Source: Acidimicrobiaceae bacterium
Lineage (GTDB): Bacteria; Actinomycetota; Acidimicrobiia; Acidimicrobiales; Ilumatobacteraceae
Length of the DNA stretch: 64,000 nt
NCBI GenBank assembly: GCA_020637235.1
Contig: JACJWG010000012.1
Location: 62,001 to 126,000, forward strand
Direction: 5' to 3'
Shown here: piece by piece, positions 1 through 6,882 of the stretch
How the letters are laid out: every line of letters begins with the position of its first letter
How positions within the stretch are numbered: the first letter of the stretch is position 1
Position numbers and translations under genes: made by a program
The notes under the pieces: model-generated
Databases searched by the model: none
What the model saw: only the letters and a program-made list of their open reading frames with translations
Told to the model about the DNA's origin: nothing

Positions 1-176
1 TCGTTGGCGATGCGGTCGATGAGCTCGGGGAAGGTGAGCGCACTCTGGCGGGCGTCGAGCGGCCCCACCGGGAAGCCGTGGCACAGGATGAGACCGGGCA
101 GCGCATCGGTGCGACCGGCCGGCCGCGCGAGGTAGCGCGCGAGCTGCAGGCCGCCGGAGGTGAACGTGCCGTTCAC
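1..176 (-). CDS. alpha/beta hydrolase fold protein, N-terminal part only
   Basis: The gene runs off the left edge; only about 58 N-terminal residues are visible. They contain LILCHGFPVGP, the HG-x-P oxyanion-hole strand-loop typical of alpha/beta hydrolases, after a short N-terminal beta segment. The start is taken as GTG at 176 because an in-frame stop lies 11 codons upstream and no ATG is available between. The nucleophile elbow and catalytic triad lie outside the window, so the substrate cannot be guessed. The following small gene (215-439) is on the same strand, upstream of it. Confidence 0.65.
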   Translation of the reverse strand, partial: MNGTFTSGGLQLARYLARPAGRTDALPGLILCHGFPVGPLDARQSALTFPELIDRIAN

Positions 177-214
177 GCCCGCGTCACGCCTCGCACCCGC
201 CCGCCGTCATCGGC

Positions 215-439
215 TCAGGCGCGGGGCTTGCGGCGACGTCGGGTGCGGCCCGGCGTGGCGAGCGTGTAGCCGCGATTGCGTGCCTCGACGAGGGTGTCGG
301 GCCCGAAGCACAGCCCCACCTCGGACGCCACGATCTCGTCGATCACCTCGGCGTCGTCCCAGGTGTCGAGGTCGTACACCAACTGCGTGCGCTTGTCGCC
401 GAGGAACCGGGTGTGTTCGAAGCGTGTCGGCCGTTCCAT
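215..439 (-). CDS. small hypothetical protein, 74 aa
   Basis: A 74-residue soluble protein beginning MERPTRFEHTRFLGDK and ending in a basic tail (TRRRRKPRA). It is rich in acidic residues in the middle (YDLDTWDDAEVIDEIV). ATG at 439 is chosen because a TAGGTT hexamer sits 8 nt upstream, the leaderless arrangement seen for many genes here. I recognise no domain. It could be co-transcribed with the downstream hydrolase, 38 nt away. A longer frame extends upstream, but that part is read through an inverted repeat and is unlikely to be coding. Confidence 0.55.
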   Translation of the reverse strand: MERPTRFEHTRFLGDKRTQLVYDLDTWDDAEVIDEIVASEVGLCFGPDTLVEARNRGYTLATPGRTRRRRKPRA

Positions 440-447
440 GGGCACCG

Positions 448-453
448 AACCTA
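448..453 (-). promoter_or_regulatory. leaderless -10 element
   Basis: TAGGTT on the minus strand, 8 nt before the ATG at 439. It matches the TANNNT -10 pattern, so the transcript would start close to the start codon. Confidence 0.35.
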
Positions 454-494
454 GCGGTCGGCCGGCGGACATCGCGAACAGAGGCGGGACGCGA

Positions 495-526
495 ACAGGG
501 CGGGAACCCGTGGGTTCCCGCCCTGT
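495..526. terminator. perfect 15-bp hairpin
   Basis: ACAGGGCGGGAACCC at 495-509 and its exact reverse complement at 512-526 are separated by only two bases. No T-run follows on either side, as is common for terminators in high-GC actinobacteria. It lies between the micro-ORF ending at 590 and the 74-aa gene starting at 439, so it probably ends the micro-ORF transcript. Confidence 0.55.
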
Positions 527-589
527 CCAGACTGGTACGAGACCGAACACCTCTCGTATGTGCCGACGGGACCAGCTTCGGCGAGGTGT

Positions 590-673
590 TCAGCGGAGGT
601 CGGCGTGGATTCGCCAGGCGGTCCAGCCTGCCGGCCTAGCGACCGACCACCTCCAGGGTCCCTCGAAGTTCAT
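590..673 (-). CDS. tryptophan-rich micro-ORF, 27 aa
   Basis: ATG at 673 opens a 27-codon frame that begins MNFEGPWRW, ends RIHADLR and stops with TGA at 590-592. Four of 27 residues are Trp. It is preceded at 683-698 by AGAAAGGAGGTGGTCC, an exceptionally long match to the complement of the 16S rRNA 3' end. The region between 440 and 768 holds no other convincing gene. Nothing about the product is recognised. It might be a real small protein, a leader peptide, or chance coding next to a remnant of 16S-like sequence. Confidence 0.5.
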   Translation of the reverse strand: MNFEGPWRWSVARPAGWTAWRIHADLR

Positions 674-682
674 GATTCAGCT

Positions 683-698
683 GGACCACCTCCTTTCT
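683..698 (-). promoter_or_regulatory. extended Shine-Dalgarno sequence
   Basis: AGAAAGGAGGTGGTCC on the minus strand pairs with the whole 16S 3' tail, with one G-U wobble in place of the A of GATCC. Nine bases separate it from the ATG at 673. On the plus strand the same bases read like the 16S 3' terminus (GCTGGACCACCTCCTTTCT). Confidence 0.6.
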
Positions 699-768
699 CT
701 GGTGAGCGAATTCAACCACAGCCCCGACGAGCCGTGCACCCACTTTTCGGAGGATCCGCGTACCCCGG

Positions 769-1221
769 CTACAGATCGATGGCCTTGGGACCGACGGCGC
801 CGATCGCCTCGAAGTAGGCCAGGTGGGCGTCGACGACGTGCACCACGTCGACGTCGTCGAGGATCTCGATCCCGGCCCGATCGGCTTCGGCGAGGAGGTA
901 CGCGGTGAGGTCGTCCTCGCCGACGATCACCAGATCGGTGATGTCCTGCCGGCGGTCGACCACATTGGTGGGTTGCAGCCCTTTGGCGTGCAGCCAGCGC
1001 ATGTGGAAGGTGAGCAGCTGCTCGAGCTCGGCCGGCGTGAGCCGGGCCTGGGTGTCGGTGGGCAGGTACTCGGCGACGAACTCGACGACCTCGTCGATCA
1101 GGTACACCGACCGCGGCGCCACGGCATCGAGGCGGTGTGCTTCACGCCCGACCACCACGGCGGCGATGACGAACGTGCACAACGCCGAGATCGCGAAGAA
1201 CACCCACGTGATCGGCTCCAC
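769..1221 (-). CDS. membrane-anchored hypothetical protein, 150 aa
   Basis: One N-terminal transmembrane segment (about residues 4-26, ITWVFFAISALCTFVIAAVVVG) is followed by a soluble, acidic, mostly helical domain of about 120 residues. That gives an N-in/C-out or N-out/C-in bitopic protein. GTG at 1221 is chosen because TAGCGT lies 7 nt upstream in leaderless spacing; a GTG at 1230 is the alternative. It sits downstream of the acyl-CoA dehydrogenase gene but is separated from it by a strong hairpin, so it likely has its own promoter. No domain name can be assigned. Confidence 0.6.
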   Translation of the reverse strand: MEPITWVFFAISALCTFVIAAVVVGREAHRLDAVAPRSVYLIDEVVEFVAEYLPTDTQARLTPAELEQLLTFHMRWLHAKGLQPTNVVDRRQDITDLVIVGEDDLTAYLLAEADRAGIEILDDVDVVHVVDAHLAYFEAIGAVGPKAIDL

Positions 1222-1228
1222 CCCGAGC

Positions 1229-1234
1229 ACGCTA
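1229..1234 (-). promoter_or_regulatory. leaderless -10 element
   Basis: TAGCGT on the minus strand, 7 nt before the GTG at 1221. It supports that start over the GTG at 1230. Confidence 0.4.
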
Positions 1235-1277
1235 CCGGCCGGCCCGAACCGCTCGCTCCGACACGAGCCGGGAACGG

Positions 1278-1310
1278 CGAACGGCCCGGACACGAGGTCC
1301 GGGCCGTTCG
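1278..1310 (-). terminator. 13-bp hairpin after acyl-CoA dehydrogenase
   Basis: CGAACGGCCCGGA and its reverse complement form a perfect 13-bp stem around a 7-nt loop, about 60 nt beyond the stop codon at 1371-1373. It is GC-rich and lacks a T-tract. Confidence 0.6.
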
Positions 1311-1370
1311 GGCAACGGTGCGTTCGGGCGGACCCGAACACGGGTGGCGCTCGGTACGAGCGCCGAGGCG

Positions 1371-2486
1371 TCAGATGCCGATGCGCTGCGCGAGCAGCTC
1401 GCGGTGGTAGGTCGGGTCGCCGAAGAGCAGCTCGGACGACTTCGCACGCTTGAAGTACAGGTGCGCCGGGTGCTCCCAGGTGAAGCCGATGCCACCGTGG
1501 ATCTGGATGTTCTCGGCCGTGGCGTGGAAGTACGCCTCCGAGCAGTACGCCTTCGCGAGCGACGCCACCGACGGCAGCTCGTCGTTCAGCTCGGCGGCGC
1601 ACCACATGCCGTAGTACGCGGCGCTCTTGGCCGACTCGACCTCGAGCAACATGTCGGCGCACTTGTGCTTGATCGCCTGGAACGAGCCGATCGGGCGGCC
1701 GAACTGGACGCGCACCTTGGCGTAGTCGACGGCCATCTCGAGCACCTTCTGGGCGCCACCGACCTGCTCCGCGGCGAGGGCCACGGCGGCGAGGTCGAGC
1801 ACGCGACCGAGGATGCTCCAGCCCTCACCATCGGCACCGATGAGGGTGGCCGGGGTGTTGGCGAACTCGAGCTTGGCCTGCTTGCGGGTCTGGTCCATGG
1901 TGGACAGCGCGGTGCGGGTGAGGCCCTCGGCGCCGCCGTCGACGGCGAACAGGCTCACACCGGCGTCGGTGCGGGCGGCGACGATGATCAGGTTGGCGGT
2001 GTGGCCGTCGAGCACGAACATCTTGGTGCCGCTGAGGGTGTAGCCGTCACCGGACGTCGAGGCCTGCATGGTGATGCCGCTCTCGTCCCACTTGCCCGAC
2101 GGCTCGGTGTAGGCGAGCGTGGCGATCGTCTCACCGCTGGCGATGCCGGGCAGGTGGGCCTTCTTGGCGGCGTCGTCACCGCTGTGGATGAGGGTCTGCG
2201 CGGCCAGCACGGCGGTCGAGAAGAACGGGGCGCACAGCAGGGCGCGGCCCATCTCCTCGAGCACGATGCCGAGCTCGACGAAGCTGTAGCCCGAACCACC
2301 GAACTCCTCGGGGATGACGAGGCCCTGCAGGCCCATCTGCTCGCCCATCTGCGACCACACGGCGGCGTCGAAGCCGCTCTCGGTCTCCATCTGCTCGCGG
2401 ACGGCGGTCTCGGGGCTCTTGGCCTCGAGGAACTGGCGCACGGTCTTGCGCAGCTCTTCCTGTTCTTCGGTGAAGGCAAAGTTCAT
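1371..2486 (-). CDS. acyl-CoA dehydrogenase family protein
   Basis: A 371-residue flavoprotein of the acyl-CoA dehydrogenase family, predicted to oxidise an acyl-CoA thioester at C2-C3. N-terminal helices (MNFAFTEEQEELRKTVRQFL) precede the middle beta domain (LAYTEPSG, a variant of the usual MTEP/ALTEP stretch) and the C-terminal helical domain with QIHGGIGFTWEHPAHLYFKRAK. That last segment is the standard flavin/CoA-contacting motif. It is slightly short for the family. The usual catalytic Glu position is not obvious in the C-terminal domain, so steroid-type or FadE-like subunits that work as heteromers are an alternative. ATG at 2486 follows a CAGACT hexamer at leaderless spacing. Confidence 0.9.
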   Translation of the reverse strand: MNFAFTEEQEELRKTVRQFLEAKSPETAVREQMETESGFDAAVWSQMGEQMGLQGLVIPEEFGGSGYSFVELGIVLEEMGRALLCAPFFSTAVLAAQTLIHSGDDAAKKAHLPGIASGETIATLAYTEPSGKWDESGITMQASTSGDGYTLSGTKMFVLDGHTANLIIVAARTDAGVSLFAVDGGAEGLTRTALSTMDQTRKQAKLEFANTPATLIGADGEGWSILGRVLDLAAVALAAEQVGGAQKVLEMAVDYAKVRVQFGRPIGSFQAIKHKCADMLLEVESAKSAAYYGMWCAAELNDELPSVASLAKAYCSEAYFHATAENIQIHGGIGFTWEHPAHLYFKRAKSSELLFGDPTYHRELLAQRIGI

Positions 2487-2530
2487 GGCCGCAGTCTGAC
2501 CCCACGCACTCGACCGGCCGAAATCGACGT

Positions 2531-2548
2531 GTGTACACTCGCGTACAC
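2531..2548 (+). promoter_or_regulatory. promoter/operator of toxin-antitoxin operon
   Basis: GTGTACACTCGCGTACAC carries inverted arms GTGTAC and GTACAC with a 6-nt spacer. It contains a TACACT -10-like hexamer at 2534-2539, and a second TACACT at 2544-2549 ends one base before the antitoxin ATG. This layout suits autorepression by the antitoxin-toxin complex. Confidence 0.5.
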
Positions 2549-2550
2549 TT

Positions 2551-2835
2551 ATGGCGATCGGGATTCGCGAACTCCGCGCCGACCTCGCGGCCCACGTGCG
2601 GCGGGCGGCCGCCGGCGAGCCGACCGTGGTGTCGGTGGCCGGGCACCCGGCCGCCGCGCTCGTCCCCCTCAGCGCGATGAGCGACGACCACGCCGGCGGG
2701 CCTCAGCTCTCGTCGCTGATCGCGGCAGGGGCGCTCGTGCCACCCCGGCGGGCCGACGGTCGGGTGCCCGATCGGCACGTCACCGTGTGGGGCAACGTAC
2801 GCCTCGACCGGTTGCTGCGCGAGGTGCGGGGCTGA
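2551..2835 (+). CDS. Phd/YefM-type antitoxin
   Basis: A 94-residue protein starting MAIGIRELRADLAAHVRRAAAGEP and continuing TVVSVAGHPAAALVPL. This is the beta-alpha-beta N-terminal DNA-binding fold of prevent-host-death antitoxins. The C-terminal half (VTVWGNVRLDRLLREVRG) would wrap and inhibit the toxin. It precedes the PIN-domain toxin gene by 4 nt, so the two are translationally linked. Family and partner make the assignment good, though the RNA target is unknown. Confidence 0.88.
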   Translation: MAIGIRELRADLAAHVRRAAAGEPTVVSVAGHPAAALVPLSAMSDDHAGGPQLSSLIAAGALVPPRRADGRVPDRHVTVWGNVRLDRLLREVRG

Positions 2836-2839
2836 CGCC

Positions 2840-3244
2840 GTGACGGTGTACCTCGACGCCAGCGCGCTCGTGGCCGCGCACCTCGACCAGCCGATCCGGC
2901 AGGTGGTGCTCGATGCGATGCGGGCGGACGCCGAGTGGTGCTCGAGCGGACTGACCCTGATGGAGTCGCTCGCACTGATCGACCGGGTGGTCGACGAGCC
3001 GGTGCTGCGTGCCGATCTGGAAGACCTCGTGCGGCTCACCTGGGATCGCGTGGCGGTCGTGCCGGTCGACCAGCGCTGCCTCGACCGCGCCGCGGCGCTG
3101 ATGCGGGAGCAACCGCTCCGGTTGAGCGATGCCCTGCACCTGGCAGCCGCCGATCGGTTGCCGGCACCCGTGCGGTTCGTCACCTTCGATCCCGGCCAGA
3201 TCCCGGTCGCGCTGTCGCTCGGCTACGAAGTCGTGTCGAGCTGA
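2840..3244 (+). CDS. vapC: PIN-domain ribonuclease toxin, VapC family
   Basis: A 134-residue PIN-domain endoribonuclease with the full acidic set visible: Asp6 (VYLDAS), Glu42 (TLMESL), Asp97 (LSDALHL) and Asp117 (TFDPGQ). These bind Mg2+ or Mn2+ for RNA cleavage. GTG at 2840 follows the antitoxin stop by 4 nt. Length is normal for VapC. In this family the toxin cleaves tRNA or rRNA and is held inactive by the upstream antitoxin. The target here cannot be read from sequence. Nothing looks degenerate, so the pair should be functional. Confidence 0.9.
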   Translation: MTVYLDASALVAAHLDQPIRQVVLDAMRADAEWCSSGLTLMESLALIDRVVDEPVLRADLEDLVRLTWDRVAVVPVDQRCLDRAAALMREQPLRLSDALHLAAADRLPAPVRFVTFDPGQIPVALSLGYEVVSS

Positions 3245-3267
3245 CCAGCCGTCGGCGGACACGTCGG

Positions 3268-4926
3268 TCACGACCCGAGTTCGATCGCGAGCGCCACCAG
3301 CCCGACCGCGAGCGCGGTGGCCGCAGCGAAGGGCGCCGTGCGGCGCAGCACCTCGCCCTCGCGGCCCGAGATGCCAGCCGTGCCGGTGCCGAGCGCGACA
3401 TTGGCCGGTGCGACCGAGTTGCCGATCGCTCCCCCGGCGTGCTGCGCGCCGATCACCACCGGCTCCGACAACTCCTGCGCCGTGGCGACGGCCTGCTGCA
3501 GCGGGGCGAAGAGCACGTTCGACGAGGTGTTGCTCGACGTCATGAACGAGCCGAGTGCACCGACCGACGAGGCGAGCACCACGTACACCGAGCCCGGGGC
3601 GACGCGTTCGATGCCGGCCGCCAACGTGGTCACCTGCCCGGCGTGTTCGAACACGGCGCTCAGCACCAGGAACAGCACCACCGCCACGGAGGCGGGAACT
3701 GCGTCGGACACCACCTCCGCACCGAGCGACGGGCGATCCTCGCTGACCGACCGCCGCTCGGCGAACGCGCCGGCGCGACGGAAGGCGACGGCGGCGACGA
3801 CGGCACCGATCAGCAGGTAGAGACCCGGATGCGTGAGCGGTGCGACCGGCGCGTAGGCGTCGGTCGCATCCTGCGTCACACCCTCGGCGGTGGTGGTCGC
3901 CGGGAACGACGGCGCCACCTCCACCGACTCGAGCGCGTCGCGCACCGGCCCGACCGCGATCGACACGAGCGCCACCACCGTCAACGCGGCGTACGGCACC
4001 AGGGCGAGACCGAGGCCCATCGACGACTCCCGGTCGTCGGTCCCTGCCGGACCGGACTCGTCGTCCGGTGCGCCATCCGCCATCACCCGATCGACGTCGA
4101 CGTCGTGCGCGGGGTCGCTGTACCGGCGCCAGAACGACAGCGGGTAGAGCGCCACCAGCGCGAGCGTGGCCGGCACGAAGGCGGCGAGCACCGGTTCGAA
4201 CGCGGCGATCAGCAGCTGACCGCCGCCGTGGATCAGGGCGATGGTGCCGATGAGCGGGAGGGCGTGCACCACACCGCGACCACGCCCGACGATCCAGGCG
4301 ATCGTCAGCCCGCTCGCCACCACGGGCACCAGCAGCATCGTCGCGGTGGTGAGCGCCGTCGCGTCGGGATCGTCGAGATCGATCACCTGCTGCGTGCCGA
4401 GCCACGCCACGCCGAGCGTGCCGAACAGGTTGGCCCAGGCGTGCCCGACCAGCGGGATGACGACGGCCAGCACGGGCCGCACGCCCATCGACACCAGGAG
4501 CGGAGCGACCACGGCAATCGGCGCACCGAACCCGGTGATGCCCTGCAGGAACGACGCGAACACCCACCCGAACCCCATGATCAGGAACAGGCGGTTGCGA
4601 CTGAACGCCGCCAGACCGTGGCGGATGGCGGCCTGCGCACCGGCACGATCGGTCACCCGGTACAGCAGCAGCGCCGGCCACACGACGGCGAGGATGAACA
4701 CGCCGTCCCACACGCCCTTGCCGCTCGCCACCGCGATCGTCTCGATCGGCGAGCCGAACGCCGTGAGGGCCACGATCACCGCGATCGCGAGCCCCACCGG
4801 CGCCGCTTGCGCCGCTGTCCACCGTCGAACGACGAGCAGCACGACGAGCACGACGAGCGGCGCGACGGCGAGCGACCAGTGCCACACGTCGACCGGTACG
4901 GTCACCTCGTCGAGGTCGTCGGGCAC
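3268..4926 (-). CDS. L-lactate permease (LctP) family transporter, copy 1
   Basis: A 552-residue polytopic membrane protein of the LctP family, last in a minus-strand operon. Family hallmarks are SGKGVWDGVFIL near residue 70 and the conserved loop LQGITGFGAPIAVVAPLL near residue 130, with more than ten hydrophobic segments. The protein is a secondary transporter for lactate, glycolate or a related 2-hydroxy acid, probably with proton symport. GTG at 4926 lies 3 nt after the stop of the upstream gamma-glutamyltransferase gene. It is clearly paralogous to the permease at 6883-8526. Given the neighbours, the substrate may not be lactate. Confidence 0.85.
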   Translation of the reverse strand: MPDDLDEVTVPVDVWHWSLAVAPLVVLVVLLVVRRWTAAQAAPVGLAIAVIVALTAFGSPIETIAVASGKGVWDGVFILAVVWPALLLYRVTDRAGAQAAIRHGLAAFSRNRLFLIMGFGWVFASFLQGITGFGAPIAVVAPLLVSMGVRPVLAVVIPLVGHAWANLFGTLGVAWLGTQQVIDLDDPDATALTTATMLLVPVVASGLTIAWIVGRGRGVVHALPLIGTIALIHGGGQLLIAAFEPVLAAFVPATLALVALYPLSFWRRYSDPAHDVDVDRVMADGAPDDESGPAGTDDRESSMGLGLALVPYAALTVVALVSIAVGPVRDALESVEVAPSFPATTTAEGVTQDATDAYAPVAPLTHPGLYLLIGAVVAAVAFRRAGAFAERRSVSEDRPSLGAEVVSDAVPASVAVVLFLVLSAVFEHAGQVTTLAAGIERVAPGSVYVVLASSVGALGSFMTSSNTSSNVLFAPLQQAVATAQELSEPVVIGAQHAGGAIGNSVAPANVALGTGTAGISGREGEVLRRTAPFAAATALAVGLVALAIELGS

Positions 4927-4929
4927 CGC

Positions 4930-6582
4930 TCAGTACCCTGCGGCCGAGCCGTCACCGCGCGGATCGGCGGCCCCTTCGAGGAAGTCGTGGCGCGGATCGA
5001 GCCGGATCGTGTGGGCGTGACCCATGTTGTCGTTCCACAGCGTCAGCATCTTCACCGGTTGCCCGGTGAGCTCCAGCTGGCGCACCACCTCCGGCGGCAC
5101 ACGGGCTTCGAGCGACAGATTGCGCGACTGGGTCCCCCACGTGCGGCCCATCAACCAGCGCGGCGACTCGACCGCCTGCTGCGCGTCGTATCCGAAGTCG
5201 ATCAGCCGTGTCAGCAACGCTGCATGGGTCTGCGGTTGCCCCTCGCCTCCCATCGAGCCGAACGAGATCACCGGTTCGCCGTCACGCAGCACCATGCCGG
5301 GGATGAGCGTGTGGAAGCTGCGCTTGCCGGGCTGCAGTGCGTTCGGGTGGGCGTCGTCGAGCGAGAAGAACGAGCCACGGTTCTGCAGGATCACGCCGGT
5401 GTCGCCACCGAGCACCGCACTGCCGAAGTCGAAGTAGATCGACTGGATCGCCGAGACGACGAGCCCCTCGGCGTCGACCGCACCGAACGCGCAGGTGTCG
5501 CCCATCGGCACCCGGCGGTCGGTGCCCGGGCGGAACACGATGCCGGGCTCGATCTCGCTCATGTCGAGCGACCGCTCCGGATGGAACATCCCCCGTCGTC
5601 CTGCGAGGTAGTCGGCGTCGAGGAGCCGGTCGAGGGGGATGTCGACGAAGTCGGGGTCGGTGAGCCAGGCGTCGCGGTCGGCGAAGGCGATCTTCACGTA
5701 CTCCGCCATGTGGTGGTAGTACTCGAAGGTCGAGTCGCCCCATGCGGCCACGTCGTCCGACTCGAGCATCTTCATGATCTGCAGTGCGGCGAAGCCCTGC
5801 GTGTTCGGCGGGAACTCGACGATCGTGTGCCCCCGGTAGTCCACCGAGATCGGCTCGACCCACACGGCGTGATACGCCGACAGATCGCTCGGCCGCAACG
5901 GCGAGTCGTCACCGAGGCCTGCGAGCAGCCGCTCGGCGGCCGACTCGTCGTAGAAGCCGGCACGTGCGCCGTGGTGGGCGATGCGCTCGAGGGTGTCGCC
6001 GAGGTGGGTGAGGCCGATGCGATCGCCTTCGCGCAGCGGACCTCCCCCGGGCAGGAACACGTCGGCGGCGCCGTGCGTGTGCAGCACGGACACGTCCTGG
6101 TGCATCCAGTCCGACAACGACCGAGACACCGGCGCGCCGTGACGCGCGAGGAAGATCGCGTCGTCGAACAGGTCGCGCCACTCGAGCTTGCCGTGCCGTT
6201 CGTGCGCCTGGTGCCAGCCGTCCACCGCCCCTGGCACGGTGAGCACCGCGGCGGCACCACGGTTGGGGATCTGTACGTGGTCGCGCTCGCGGTAGAAGTC
6301 GATCGTCGCTCGTGCGCCGGCCGGTCCGCTCGCGTTGAGAGCCTCCACGTGCGACGAGCCGCGACGGCCGACGAGCCAGAACCCGTCGCCGCCGAGACCC
6401 GCCATGTGCGGGTACACCACACACAGCACGGCGTTCGCAGCGATGGCCGCATCGACGGCGCTGCCACCGGCACGCAGCACACGCACGCCGGCTTCCGAGG
6501 CGAGGACGTGCGAACTCGTCACCATCCCGCGTGGCGCGTAGGTGGGGCGACGCCCCGTGATCGGTCCGTTGGCGTGACTCAT
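4930..6582 (-). CDS. gamma-glutamyltransferase family protein
   Basis: A 550-residue Ntn-hydrolase-fold protein of the gamma-glutamyltransferase family. The N-terminal part has MVTSSHVLASEAGVRVLRAGG followed by SAVDAAIAANAVLCVVYPHM. The likely autocleavage nucleophile is the Thr of GDTCAFGAVDAEG near residue 360, with FGSMGGEGQPQTHAALL near the C-terminus. No signal peptide is evident, so it may be cytoplasmic. The second of two tandem ATGs (6582) is preferred because GAGGAG sits 5 nt before it; it overlaps the stop of the upstream 85-aa gene (TGATG). It lies between two LctP-type permeases, so it may hydrolyse an imported gamma-glutamyl or similar amide. Confidence 0.85.
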   Translation of the reverse strand: MSHANGPITGRRPTYAPRGMVTSSHVLASEAGVRVLRAGGSAVDAAIAANAVLCVVYPHMAGLGGDGFWLVGRRGSSHVEALNASGPAGARATIDFYRERDHVQIPNRGAAAVLTVPGAVDGWHQAHERHGKLEWRDLFDDAIFLARHGAPVSRSLSDWMHQDVSVLHTHGAADVFLPGGGPLREGDRIGLTHLGDTLERIAHHGARAGFYDESAAERLLAGLGDDSPLRPSDLSAYHAVWVEPISVDYRGHTIVEFPPNTQGFAALQIMKMLESDDVAAWGDSTFEYYHHMAEYVKIAFADRDAWLTDPDFVDIPLDRLLDADYLAGRRGMFHPERSLDMSEIEPGIVFRPGTDRRVPMGDTCAFGAVDAEGLVVSAIQSIYFDFGSAVLGGDTGVILQNRGSFFSLDDAHPNALQPGKRSFHTLIPGMVLRDGEPVISFGSMGGEGQPQTHAALLTRLIDFGYDAQQAVESPRWLMGRTWGTQSRNLSLEARVPPEVVRQLELTGQPVKMLTLWNDNMGHAHTIRLDPRHDFLEGAADPRGDGSAAGY

Positions 6583-6839
6583 CATCGCTCCTCGTGATCG
6601 GTGTGGTCGTGGGTGTCGCCGCTGGTGTCGCCGCTGGTGTCGCCGCTGGTGTCGCCGTCGGTGTCGCCGTCGGTGTCGACGAATCGCAGGCCGGGCGGGA
6701 TCAGCGCGCCCAGCACCAACACCGCGACACCGGCCCACCAGAGCCAGGTGACATCGCGGTCGGTACCGACGCTGGTGAGCGGGAACGCCAGCAGCATCAG
6801 CACCAGCGCAAGGCCGAGCAACTTGGTCGAGGTGGTCAT
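6582..6839 (-). CDS. two-TM small protein with acidic repeat tail
   Basis: An 85-residue protein with two hydrophobic segments (about residues 7-22 and 31-50) and a C-terminal tail made of repeated DTDG/DTSG units ending in a His/Asp-rich stretch (DTHDHTDHEER). ATG at 6839 follows AAGGAG. The stop overlaps the start of the gamma-glutamyltransferase gene. It is probably an inner-membrane accessory of this transporter operon. The anionic His-containing tail could bind divalent metal, which is inference. It is too small for a family call. Confidence 0.7.
   Translation of the reverse strand: MTTSTKLLGLALVLMLLAFPLTSVGTDRDVTWLWWAGVAVLVLGALIPPGLRFVDTDGDTDGDTSGDTSGDTSGDTHDHTDHEER
6613..6672. repeat. 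12-bp tandem repeat, five copies
   Basis: Three copies of GTGTCGCCGCTG and two of GTGTCGCCGTCG in a row, with a partial sixth. They encode the D-T-(S/D)-G repeats of the small membrane protein in frame, so copy-number change keeps the reading frame. Confidence 0.9.
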
Positions 6840-6882
6840 GGGGACTCCTTCCGCGCCGGGGTCAGGTGTCGAGCGGTCGGGT

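Noticed and set aside
681..698. Real 16S rRNA 3' end on the plus strand
   Set aside because: Only about 19 nt match. The sequence on both sides is unlike 16S, so no rRNA gene is present.
2935..6597. Very long plus-strand open frame opposite the permease and gamma-glutamyltransferase genes
   Set aside because: It is rich in Arg, His and Pro with no domain. High-GC codon bias opens such antisense frames opposite real genes; the minus strand carries clear families.
6613..6672. CRISPR-like repeat array
   Set aside because: Units are 12 nt, contiguous without spacers, and lie in a coding region.
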